Assembly: GCA_031279525.1 (NCBI GenBank)
Contig: JAITIH010000040.1
Location: 1 to 9,886 of the forward strand
Direction of reading: 5' to 3'
DNA: 9,886 nt
Origin: Deltaproteobacteria bacterium
Lineage (GTDB): Bacteria; Desulfobacterota; Desulfarculia; Adiutricales; Adiutricaceae
Part shown: positions 1 to 6,188 of the stretch, in pieces
Position numbering within the stretch: the stretch's first letter is position 1
How the letters are laid out: each line of letters begins with the position of its first letter
The notes under the pieces: model-generated
What the model was told of the DNA's origin: nothing
The model's database searches: none
The model's input: only the letters and a program-made list of their open reading frames with translations
Program-made: the position numbers and the translations under genes

Positions 1-688
1 CTAAAATGGCCACTATTTTATAAGGGGCGTCAGCCGGGATCTCGGGGGGCAGCCGGTCCAAAGGCCAGGCCAACAGCCGGTCGGCTTCGCCAAAGAGGGC
101 CGCCGGCGACGGCGACTTGACCTGGGTTAGGCTCGGCTTAAAGCCTAAGCTCCCCAAGGCGGCCAGGGCCAAGAGGGGCCCGGGGTTAATCGGGGCCAGG
201 CCGTCGTGGAGGAGCTCGACTTCCCGCGTCTTGGCCGCTTTGGCCAGTTGGGCCAGGTCGGCGAACGGCGCTTTTTTGTTGGCCAATAAAGCGTAGGGGG
301 CCGCCCTGGCTAGGACCAAGGGCGCGAAGTCGTCCAAGACGTAAGGGGTTCGGTCCTCGACGACCCGGGTAACCATGGTCGACATGGGAAAAGCCCCGAC
401 CGCGTAGCCTTCCAAATCGCCTAATGACAGAAGATTAGCCGCTAAGACCCCGCCGGCCGAGGGGTTAAAGATCACGTCGACCTGGGCTCGCTCGCGGGAC
501 CTTAAAAGGCTAGGCATGGCTTTCAATAGGCCTGGCCAGCCCGTCTCGTCGTCTGGGAGGCCGGCGACGATGGCCAAACGATTGGCCGGCGCCGCCGGCC
601 CTTCCGGCCCTGCGGCCTTTAAAGGCGAGCTAACGAGGGCCAGGGCTAAAAACGGGAGGCTATATTTTAAGAAAAATAAAAAACGCAA
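1..688 (-). CDS. TctC/Bug-family tripartite tricarboxylate transporter substrate-binding protein, partial (C-terminus missing)
   Basis: Periplasmic solute receptor of the TctC/Bug type, which normally hands organic acids to a TctAB permease. The frame is open from 688 to the window edge (229 codons visible; the family is usually about 320 residues). I chose the TTG at 688-686 because GAGGA lies at 697-693, 4 bases upstream, and because it begins a signal peptide (MRFLFFLKYS then a hydrophobic stretch to about residue 24); no ATG fits. Family features are an NPSAGG motif at residues 75-80, in the place of the usual N-R-P-G-A-G-G, then GYAVGAF, then YVLDDFAPLVL from residue 116, matching the typical Y-x-x-x-x-D-F-x-P-V. 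The N-terminal lobe diverges from standard Bug proteins, so the ligand cannot be named. No tctA or tctB gene is visible. Divergent from the lipoprotein gene at 1107. Confidence 0.75.
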   Translation of the reverse strand, partial: MRFLFFLKYSLPFLALALVSSPLKAAGPEGPAAPANRLAIVAGLPDDETGWPGLLKAMPSLLRSRERAQVDVIFNPSAGGVLAANLLSLGDLEGYAVGAFPMSTMVTRVVEDRTPYVLDDFAPLVLARAAPYALLANKKAPFADLAQLAKAAKTREVELLHDGLAPINPGPLLALAALGSLGFKPSLTQVKSPSPAALFGEADRLLAWPLDRLPPEIPADAPYKIVAIL

Positions 689-1106
689 GAAATCCTCGAG
701 TCGCGCGGCGTTAATAGGGAGAACGCATAAATATCCGACAAATATATCACAAACGCCCCTAAGGCGAAATAGGCCGGAAAGACGGCCCTTTCGCGAAAAG
801 CCTTGGAAAAAAGAAAACCAAAAAAATAACTTACTGAAATTATTATATATTTACTCTGGCCTGGCCTACTTAGGGGGCCTTTCCCTCAAAAGGGTCCCCT
901 AAAGGGTTGGCCAAAAAGCGGGCCGCCCCAAAAAAGCGTTCAGTTATGGCCGGAACCGCGAAATATAAAGAAGAAGGGGGGGTGTTTCTTAGAGGCGCCT
1001 CCCTAGAAGATTTCCTAGGTGAGTTGGCCATATTGGCGTTATGAAAATTTGACAGGGCTTAAACTTTTAGATAATATTTTTTCAAAAAACAAAAGGGGAG
1101 AGGGCG
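689..1106. other. Divergent intergenic region, 418 bp
   Basis: Lies between the divergently transcribed binding-protein and lipoprotein genes. It contains a perfect TATAAT on the minus strand (847-842) without a recognisable -35 partner. A two-part hairpin sits at 872-900 (AGGGG/CCCCT outside, CCTTT/AAAGG inside, six-base loop), with no T-tract on either side, so it is not an obvious terminator. The plus-strand promoter of the lipoprotein gene lies at 1049-1077. A plus-strand open frame covering 516-902 is antisense to the binding protein and is not a gene. Confidence 0.6.
1049..1077 (+). promoter_or_regulatory. Sigma-70-type promoter for the lipoprotein gene
   Basis: A perfect -35 box TTGACA (1049-1054) is followed by a 17-base spacer and TAATAT (1072-1077, 4 of 6 matches to TATAAT). 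Transcription would start near 1084, leaving a leader of about 23 bases that contains the purine-rich ribosome binding site GGGGAGAGGG at 1095-1104, just before the ATG at 1107. Confidence 0.6.
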
Positions 1107-1727
1107 ATGTTGGGAAAGATTCTTATGGCGGTCGCGGCCTTGGCCCTGGTGGGCTTTTGCGTCGGCTGCGACGTGGGCGACCGCCGGTTGCCGCCTAATT
1201 ACCGAGTGAAGAAAACCCCGGATCCGCGGGACCGCGAGCCCTCCCCCGGCTCGACCCGCTACCCGATGCCGGAGGTCGGCCCGTACGACGACCGCGACTA
1301 CGATCGGGATTACGATCCGCGGAGCCGCGACTACGATCGCGATTACGATCGCGATTACGATCCGCGGAGACGGGACTCCGACCGGCGTTCCGACGGCCGC
1401 TCGGGCTCGTCTAACCGATCCGCCCGCCGCTCCGACCGTGACTACGACCGCGACGACTCTAGGTCTCGCTCCAGTTCCAGTTCCAGAGGGCCGGAAGTTT
1501 TCGTCTATTACGGCGTAACGCAACGGCGGGAGCTGGAGCGCCAAGCGGATTTGAGCGTCAGGACCGTCGGGTCCACTAGCCGCGGCGACCGGATCCGGGT
1601 CGCCGCCAGGGACGGAGAGACCATGAGCGTCCACCTGACCGACCGAAACCGGCGGCAGCGGACGATTACGGCTAGAGCGGTCAACCTCATAGTCGAGGAC
1701 GGCCGGATCGTGGCCCTTGACGATTGA
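1107..1727 (+). CDS. Putative lipoprotein with RDYD repeat tract
   Basis: Unrecognised 206-residue protein. The N-terminus MLGKILMAVAALALVGFC is a hydrophobic export signal ending in a lipobox-like CVGC, with Cys21 the probable lipidated residue; position -3 is Cys rather than the usual Leu, so the call is probable, not certain. Residue +2 is Asp, which in E. coli holds lipoproteins in the inner membrane. Residues 60-89 are a low-complexity tract built from RDYD units, with two related copies closing in DPR (R63-R72 and R74-R87). Residues 90-128 are Ser/Arg/Asp-rich and probably disordered. Residues 130-206 look like a folded domain (PEVFVYYG near its start, NLIVEDGRIVALDD at the end) of no family I recognise. 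It has its own promoter and ribosome binding site and no co-oriented neighbour. The 225-codon open frame on the opposite strand is a by-product of the repeat. Confidence 0.75.
   Translation: MLGKILMAVAALALVGFCVGCDVGDRRLPPNYRVKKTPDPRDREPSPGSTRYPMPEVGPYDDRDYDRDYDPRSRDYDRDYDRDYDPRRRDSDRRSDGRSGSSNRSARRSDRDYDRDDSRSRSSSSSRGPEVFVYYGVTQRRELERQADLSVRTVGSTSRGDRIRVAARDGETMSVHLTDRNRRQRTITARAVNLIVEDGRIVALDD
1284..1373 (+). repeat. Short tandem repeat encoding RDYD units
   Basis: A near-exact 12-base unit CGCGATTACGAT (variants CGCGACTACGAT and CGGGATTACGAT) recurs five times in this part of the lipoprotein gene. Two arrays close with CCGCGGAG. All changes keep the reading frame, so copy number can change without breaking the protein. 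Confidence 0.8.
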
Positions 1728-2192
1728 TCCCGCCAATGGCCAGCCCTAAAGCGGCCTGGTCGCGGCCAAGTTAGCCTAAAGCCAAAGGCTCGTCTTTGGG
1801 GTCCAAGACCCTTTCGTCCGGCGGGCGCGCCTTTTAAGGCCTAAAGGCGAGGCAACTGGCCTTTATCAAACATTAAAAATAAATAATAATTTTTAAAGAG
1901 TAGACATTGAAATAATGCTATTCATATGTGATTTTTTATTATTAAATGCAAACTATAATCAAATAAGTTAAAGTTATCAGTATAAATGATCAACTAGAAA
2001 AAGCCCTAGCTTAGCGGTCTCGCCTTTTAGCGGCCTAAAGCCCTTATAAGGAGAAAAAATAGATATAATAAGAATATAGATAAAAATAGGGTTAAAAATT
2101 TTATTAGCGTTAAATCAGGCGTTATTAATAAGTTTGTAATGTATAGATTAAACAATAAATATAGAAACTAATCAAGGTAACAATAAGAGAAC

Positions 2193-2217
2193 TGACGAAG
2201 TATTTTTAATTTCGTCA
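2193..2217. repeat. Inverted repeat TGACGAA / TTCGTCA
   Basis: Seven-base perfect arms (2193-2199 and 2211-2217) surround an 11-base AT-rich loop. The flanking AC and AGT extend the stem with one bulge. It stands at the right edge of AT island 1. It could be an operator or an mRNA hairpin; there is no adjacent gene start to decide between them. Confidence 0.5.
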
Positions 2218-2533
2218 AGTCTTCAGTTTTCGGGAGTTGAGGCTGAGGGCGGATGGAAGAGAGGCTAGGGAAGAGCGGTGGGAGCTTTGTTTGGCCGTTC
2301 GCTTAAGGCGCGTTAGGGGGAGCCTTAATTGGTCCGTCGCGAGGCGGCCCTGGCGGCTGACCGGGCGCCCTTTTGGGGCCGCGGCTGAGGGCCTATCCGC
2401 CTAAAATCCGCCTAAAAACCAAAAAGCCCGTCTAAAAATCTAAAATCTCTTTCTCGCTTAAGGCCAGACGGCTTTTAATCTCCCTTAAACTAAGCTTAGC
2501 CCGGCTCCGCCGCTTAAGGGGGCCTTTTAAAAT

Positions 2534-2558
2534 AGCCTTCGGCCGCTGGGCGAAGGTT
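2534..2558 (-). terminator. Probable rho-independent terminator of the LivK-type gene
   Basis: Read on the minus strand, a stem ACCTTCG/CGAAGG (arms 2556-2551 and 2541-2536, extended by a G-U and an A-U pair) with a nine-base loop begins about 20 bases past the stop codon and runs into CTATTTTA. The plus strand also shows TTTT after the stem, so it could act in both directions between two convergent genes. The U-tract is imperfect. Confidence 0.45.
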
Positions 2559-2577
2559 TTAGGGATTGGCTTATGGG

Positions 2578-3747
2578 TTAGAGGTTGACCTCCACGAACC
2601 GGCCATGGTCGATGACGAAGATCTTAAACCCCGCCCCAATGACGTCGCCTTTGGAGTCGAAACGGATCGGGCCCATGACCGTTTCCACGGTGTCCTCGGT
2701 CAAGCGGCGTTTAATGGTCGGGAAATCGGCCTCGGGGCCGACTTTTTCCAGGGCCGCGAATAGGGCTTGGGCCGCCCCGGCCGAGTAAAAGAAGAACGAG
2801 CCGATTTCCCTGGAGTAGTAGCGTCGGCGGTGGTCGGCCAAGGCCACCCGGGCCGCCGCGCTCTGGCTGTAGTCGATCTGGCCGGTGCAGAAAGTCCCCT
2901 CGGCCGCCTTTTGGGCGATGTTGACGTAGCGCTTGTCGTTTAAGCCGTCCGGGCCAATGAGGGTGATTTTGACGTTGTTCTGGAGCAGTTGGGCGGCCAG
3001 CTTGGCCGCGTCGTTGTAATAGCCGCACCAGACTAGGGCCTCGGCCTCCGCGTCGACGACCTTGGCGATGACCGGCTCGAAGGAGAGTTGGCCGGAGACG
3101 ACGCCCTCGTAAACGACCGCTTTAAGCTCGCCGCTTAAGTCCTCGTCGATCATTTTTTTGGTCATGGCGGCCAAAGACTGGCCGTAATCGCCGTTGTCGT
3201 GGACGATGGCGATTTTTTTGTAATTATTCTTTTTGATCAGGGCCAATTGCAACTTGACCTGGATGTCGTCGCGAGGGGTGGTCCTAAAGAAATAGGGGCT
3301 CTTGCCGTCCTCGGTCAGGCTGAACTCCGTGGCCGACGAGGAGACGACTAGGGCCTTGTCGCCGTAAACCTTTAGGGCGGCGCGCGTGGCCCCGGAGCAG
3401 GAGTGGCCCAGGACGAAGCGGACCTTGGAGCTTAATAGCTTTTCGGCGGCCTCGGTCGCTTTGGCGGGGACGCAAGAGTCGTCCTCGGAGACTATCTCCA
3501 CCTGTTGGCCCCTGATCCCGCCTTTTTTGTTTATGTCCAAGACGGCGTACTCCAGGCCGTAGAAGTTGGAAAGGCCGTAAGTGGCGAGGTTGCCCAACAG
3601 GGCCCCGCCAAAGCCAATCTTTAGTTTTTCCTGGGCGACGGCCTGGCCTGGGCCCGTCGCCGCGGCTAAGGCGACCAGAAGCGAGGCGACGAGCAATCCG
3701 CGCGCGAAGAGGGGTTTCGACCAGGAGTTGAGCGAGGGGGCGTTCAT
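2578..3747 (-). CDS. Branched-chain amino acid ABC transporter substrate-binding protein (LivK/LivJ type)
   Basis: Periplasmic type-1 solute-binding protein that would capture leucine/isoleucine/valine or a related amino acid for a LivHMGF-type permease. I place the start at the ATG 3747-3745, not at the in-frame ATG at 3849, because AAGGA lies 7 bases upstream and because the 389-residue product then begins with a standard signal peptide cleaved after AVA (residues 36-38). Cys92 and Cys117 are 25 residues apart, the spacing of the LivJ disulfide, in the contexts DDSC and GHSCSGAT. SSSATEFSLTEDG (136-148) matches the LivJ S-P-A-A-T ligand loop, with Ser118 and Thr140 kept. IAIVHDNGDYGQ is the typical second-domain opening. 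No permease or ATPase gene is adjacent, so the substrate is inferred from similarity only. Length is normal for the family. Confidence 0.9.
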   Translation of the reverse strand: MNAPSLNSWSKPLFARGLLVASLLVALAAATGPGQAVAQEKLKIGFGGALLGNLATYGLSNFYGLEYAVLDINKKGGIRGQQVEIVSEDDSCVPAKATEAAEKLLSSKVRFVLGHSCSGATRAALKVYGDKALVVSSSATEFSLTEDGKSPYFFRTTPRDDIQVKLQLALIKKNNYKKIAIVHDNGDYGQSLAAMTKKMIDEDLSGELKAVVYEGVVSGQLSFEPVIAKVVDAEAEALVWCGYYNDAAKLAAQLLQNNVKITLIGPDGLNDKRYVNIAQKAAEGTFCTGQIDYSQSAAARVALADHRRRYYSREIGSFFFYSAGAAQALFAALEKVGPEADFPTIKRRLTEDTVETVMGPIRFDSKGDVIGAGFKIFVIDHGRFVEVNL

Positions 3748-4533
3748 GGGAGAATCCTTATAAAAGGCCCGAGCGTCAATTGGCCAAAGATCGGCGCGCC
3801 CCAATGGCGCGCTTTGGGGCGACGGGCGCCCTTGGCGAGGTTTGGTCAAAAGGCCTGAAAAAGGCGTAACCGTAAAACCGAAGCGTTTTGGCTTTAGGCT
3901 TTAAGAGTCGTAAGGCCAAAGTCCACCTAAGCGTCTTTGGCCCGCCCGACTTAGGGCGCGCAATGTTTTTTTAACGGACCCTTACCCCTAAATAATGGCA
4001 TAAAAAAAAAGCTATGAAAAGAGAGAGGATTTGATTCATGGGCGACCGGGCGACGAGGTCGTCCGGCGGGTTGAGGAAAGAGCCTTTTCAGGGCTAAATT
4101 GCTGGTTTAATACATCGCTAAAACTATAATTTTGACCTTTTTAATAATAATTTATTAATTTCATTTTTATTAAATATATTTATGTAAAAAATATTATATA
4201 GTACATAGTATTTTAAATTATCAAAAAACTATATGATTTTTCGTCAATAAATCAGGAGATTGTGAGATCAAGGTTGGCGACTCTTGGGCCGGGTTTGGCG
4301 GTTCTAAATGGGCGTTTTAAGGCGAGCCTGGCGACCCTTAGGAGGCGCTTAGGGCCGACCGTCGTTTCTTTGGCCGGCCGCAGGGGGCGGCTTCACGGGC
4401 CTTAGGGGAGGTTTTTAAGAGGCTAGGGAACTTTGCGGCCGCCAATTTAGGGGCTGGACGCGGCCATTAGGGCGATTTAAGCTTTAGGGATCTCAAGGCC
4501 ATTTTTTAGCTTTTTAAAGCGACGACATCCTTT
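3748..4533. other. Intergenic region with AT-rich island 2
   Basis: 786 bp between the LivK-type gene and the end of the J-domain gene, both on the minus strand. I found no convincing promoter for the LivK-type gene: TTGACG (3779-3774) and TATAAG (3762-3757) are only 11 bases apart. About 4106-4258 is strongly AT-rich, including TATAAT on the plus strand at 4125-4130 with no good -35. 4260-4500 is GC-rich, stop-laden in all frames, and holds two CCTTAGG copies (4336-4342 and 4400-4406). No gene, RNA or mobile element is supported. Confidence 0.55.
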
Positions 4534-5128
4534 TTAGTGAATCTCGCTTAGGCGATCGACGAAGTTTAGCTTAACGTATAGATCGCCCCTTTGGCCGGTC
4601 TTGACGTCGAAAGCCCCGGCGCCTTTTAAGCGGATTTGGCCGGCCGCGGCCATTTCCTCAGTGGCCTTAACGGTCACGTGGCTTAGACGTTCCGTCTGGC
4701 CTTAGGCCGCCGCAGCGCGGGCAGACGGTGGGCCGGTAAACGGAGCCTTGGTTTAACTGGGTCAGGGTCCGGCCCTCGCCGAAGCACCGGGGGCAGGTTT
4801 CCTGAGCCGCCCAAGGCAGGGTCAGGCTAAACTCGCCCGAGGGTTTTACCAGACTCAGCTCGTAATAAACGTCCAAGCCGTCATGGCTTCGGCTTAGAAA
4901 TCGGTAGCCGCCGCCGCTTAAGGCCTCTTCCCTTTTCCGGCTGGCCCGGGCGGTGGCCAGAAGGGCTTGGTAGGCCGCGTAGGCTTTTTGGAATTTGCCG
5001 GGGTCGCCGCCGGCCGGCCCGCTGTCGGGGTGGCTTTCTTTGGCCAGTTTCCGGAAAGCCGCTTTGATCTCTCGCTCGGTCGCCCCAGGGGCTAAACTAA
5101 GTTCTTGGTACGAGCTAAGCTGGTTCAT
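4534..5128 (-). pseudogene. J-domain cochaperone with single zinc centre and DnaJ-like C-terminus, frameshifted
   Basis: DnaJ-like cochaperone that would stimulate a DnaK ATPase. The start ATG at 5128 has AGGAGG at 5141-5136, 7 bases upstream. The J-domain occupies residues 5-57 with the HPD motif at 33-35. A single zinc-binding unit is formed by C112-P-R-C115 and C136-P-R-C139, where classical DnaJ has four such pairs. After CPRCGG (to residue 141) the frame runs into 12 unrelated residues and stops at 4667. Shifting by one base at about 4701-4706 restores GQTERLSHVTVKATEE and then AAAGQIRLKGAGAF and GDLYVKLNF to a stop at 4534, matching the DnaJ C-terminal pattern (V-T-V-K, I-R-L-x-G-x-G, G-D-L-Y-V). 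The repaired protein would be 197 residues. Either the gene has a one-base insertion, the sequence has an error, or the ribosome shifts here. The truncated 153-residue form keeps the J-domain and both cysteine pairs and might still work. Confidence 0.8.
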
Positions 5129-5295
5129 CGTCTTTCCTCCTGTCCAAAGTAAACTTGACCTCCTTTAAAGCAACGGCCGTGCCAAGCAAAAAATATCTAT
5201 TAATTTCGAAGAGTTAACTTAAAGACGGCGGGCCAGTGGCCCGAAATTGAGCGCCTAGGTTCACAATTTAGCCCCCCAACTTCGAGCCGCGCTTT

Positions 5296-5318
5296 AAAAG
5301 GGTTGGATTTTCCCTTTA
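5296..5318. repeat. Hairpin AAAGGG / CCCTTT
   Basis: Arms at 5297-5302 and 5312-5317 with a nine-base loop; the flanking TTTA and TAAA extend the stem with a one-base bulge. It sits inside the inverted-repeat segment near its left end. Confidence 0.5.
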
Positions 5319-5410
5319 AATCGCCCTCGGAAAAGAAGGTTTAGGGAGAATTTAGGCTAAGTTTTTTTTCGTTGATTTGATTTATTGATAGATTTCAGTT
5401 AGTTATGAAA

Positions 5411-5545
5411 ATCGCCACTGTAAAGGCGGCTGCGCGGCGCAAGTTACCCTGGGGTAACGCCAGGGCGTAAAACGCCGTCTATTGTGAACGTGGGTTCACG
5501 GATTTTAGGCCGCTAGATTTTGGCCGGAAAGCGGCGCCCTTAGTT
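5411..5545. repeat. Cluster of four consecutive hairpins
   Basis: Within about 130 bp lie GTTACCC/GGGTAAC (5443-5458, perfect 7-base arms, 2-base spacer), GGCG/CGCC (5464-5476), GTGAAC/GTTCAC (5484-5499, 4-base spacer) and GCCGCT/AGCGGC (about 5509-5535). An additional CGCC/GGCG pair lies at about 5413-5428. Such packing suggests a structured RNA or the core of a small repeat element. No known RNA family is recognised. Confidence 0.45.
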
Positions 5546-5701
5546 GTAAACAAGGCTTCACAATAACTTAAGGGGGGCTAAATTTGGGCTAGGGGCAATT
5601 GGCCGAAACGGCCCTCGCGCCTTTTGGAAACATATGGACCTTGGGCGGCGAAGGAGGCTAAGGCTCGTTTTTTGGCCAATCGGCCGAGGGGCGGGGCCTA
5701 A

Positions 5702-5753
5702 GGCCTAAAGCCAGAGGGCGGGGGCTAGGCCTAAGGCGAGAGGGCGAAGGGCT
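5702..5753. repeat. Imperfect tandem repeat, about 26 bp x 2
   Basis: GGCCTAAAGCCAGAGGGCG (5702-5720) plus GGGGCT is followed by a second copy, GGCCTAAGGCGAGAGGGCG (5728-5746) plus AAGGGCT. A weaker third relative lies just upstream (GGCCGAGGGGCGGGG from about 5682). Non-coding and of unknown role. Confidence 0.55.
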
Positions 5754-6021
5754 GGCGGTCAGCGGCGACGATTTTTCGTCGATTCGGCTAATCTTAATTT
5801 ATGGTGGTTTGCAAAAAGTTTAGAAAATGAAAACTAGAAAAATAATCTCTTGAATTTATTAAAATATGTTCCCAACGATTTCTGAAAACCAGTTTTTTGC
5901 TAGACCGTAATTTATGAATAATGAAATAATTATATAAAACCAATTATTAAAAATTTAGTTAATTAAAAAATAATATAAATGTTAAATTTATAAAAAAACA
6001 TAAAATTAATAAAACCGTCGG

Positions 6022-6059
6022 CGCTCAGCCTAAGGCGCGACCGGCCCTTAGGCTGGGCG
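6022..6059. repeat. Strong 14-bp-stem hairpin upstream of rseP
   Basis: CAGCCTAAGG (6026-6035) pairs perfectly with CCTTAGGCTG (6046-6055) around a ten-base loop. The outer bases CGCT/GGCG continue the stem to 6022 and 6059 with one G-U pair. Read leftwards it runs into a T-rich tract (GGTTTTATTAATTTTATG on the minus strand), so it resembles a terminator for leftward transcripts, yet no minus-strand gene ends here. A further CCTTAGGCT copy follows at 6061-6069. Confidence 0.6.
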
Positions 6060-6110
6060 ACCTTAGGCTAGCCGCCAGGTCTAGCCCTCTAAGCCGTCTG
6101 GCTAGGGCGA

Positions 6111-6139
6111 TTGACTAATTTTTGCCATAATGGTATTTT
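6111..6139 (+). promoter_or_regulatory. Sigma-70-type promoter for rseP-tsaB
   Basis: TTGACT (6111-6116, 5 of 6 to consensus), a 17-base spacer and TATTTT (6134-6139, 4 of 6) would start transcription near 6146, about 43 bases before the rseP ATG. No sigma-E-like promoter was identified. Confidence 0.5.
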
Positions 6140-6188
6140 ACCGGGCGAACGGTTTCTGATATGAGTAGAAGCTTTTTGGGGTTTATTT

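Larger units (their letters stand above)
1728..2577. other. Convergent intergenic region with AT-rich island 1
   Basis: No gene could be supported in these 850 bp. The left part (1728-1860) is GC-rich and carries small inverted repeats: CCAAAG/CTTTGG at 1782-1799, GGTC/GACC at 1800-1810 and CGCCTTT/AAAGGCG at 1828-1849. None is followed by a T-tract. From about 1861 to 2222 the sequence is extremely AT-rich, interrupted by a GC-rich patch at about 1998-2051 that ends in the palindrome CCTTATAAGG (2042-2051). A hairpin lies at 2193-2217. From 2223 to 2535 it is GC-rich again but closed by stops in every frame, which could be an eroded gene although nothing recognisable remains. Confidence 0.6.
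5245..5600. repeat. Inverted-repeat-bounded segment, MITE-like candidate
   Basis: AATTTAGCCCCCC at 5265-5277 recurs as its exact reverse complement at 5572-5584. The similarity continues outward imperfectly: AATTG at 5245-5249 against CAATT at 5596-5600, with CCTAG (5254-5258) against CTAGG (5589-5593) between. The segment has no ORF and is rich in secondary structure. This fits a small non-autonomous element or a structured RNA region. I see no clear target-site duplication and no second copy in the window, so mobility is only inferred. Confidence 0.45.
5129..6188. other. Divergent intergenic region with inverted-repeat element and AT-rich island 3
   Basis: 1060 bp between two divergent genes, with no supportable ORF. 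In order it holds: an AT-rich leader for the J-domain gene; an inverted-repeat-bounded segment (5245-5600) with a hairpin-rich core; a GC-rich tract with an imperfect tandem repeat (5702-5753); AT-rich island 3 (about 5795-6014); a strong hairpin (6022-6059); and the rseP promoter (6111-6139). SD-like AGGAGG near 5653 is not followed by a usable start. Confidence 0.6.

Noticed and set aside
516..902. 128-codon plus-strand open frame.
   Set aside because: It overlaps the binding-protein gene in antisense and its composition is an Arg/Lys-rich artefact of that strand.
1059..1736. 225-codon minus-strand open frame opposite the lipoprotein gene, rich in alternating Ile/Val.
   Set aside because: It mirrors the RDYD repeat on the other strand, has no ribosome binding site, and the plus-strand gene has signal peptide, promoter and leader.
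1782..1849. Inverted repeats after the lipoprotein gene considered as terminators.
   Set aside because: Stems are short and no T-tract follows any of them.
3748..3849. Upstream in-frame ATG at 3849 that would add 34 residues to the LivK-type protein.
   Set aside because: The extension is Arg/Pro-rich and would bury the signal peptide; the ATG at 3747 has AAGGA at proper spacing.
5481..5500. TGTGA...TTCAC considered as a CRP/FNR-type site.
   Set aside because: The spacing between half-sites is 8 rather than 6 bases and the location is far from a gene start; a hairpin fits better.
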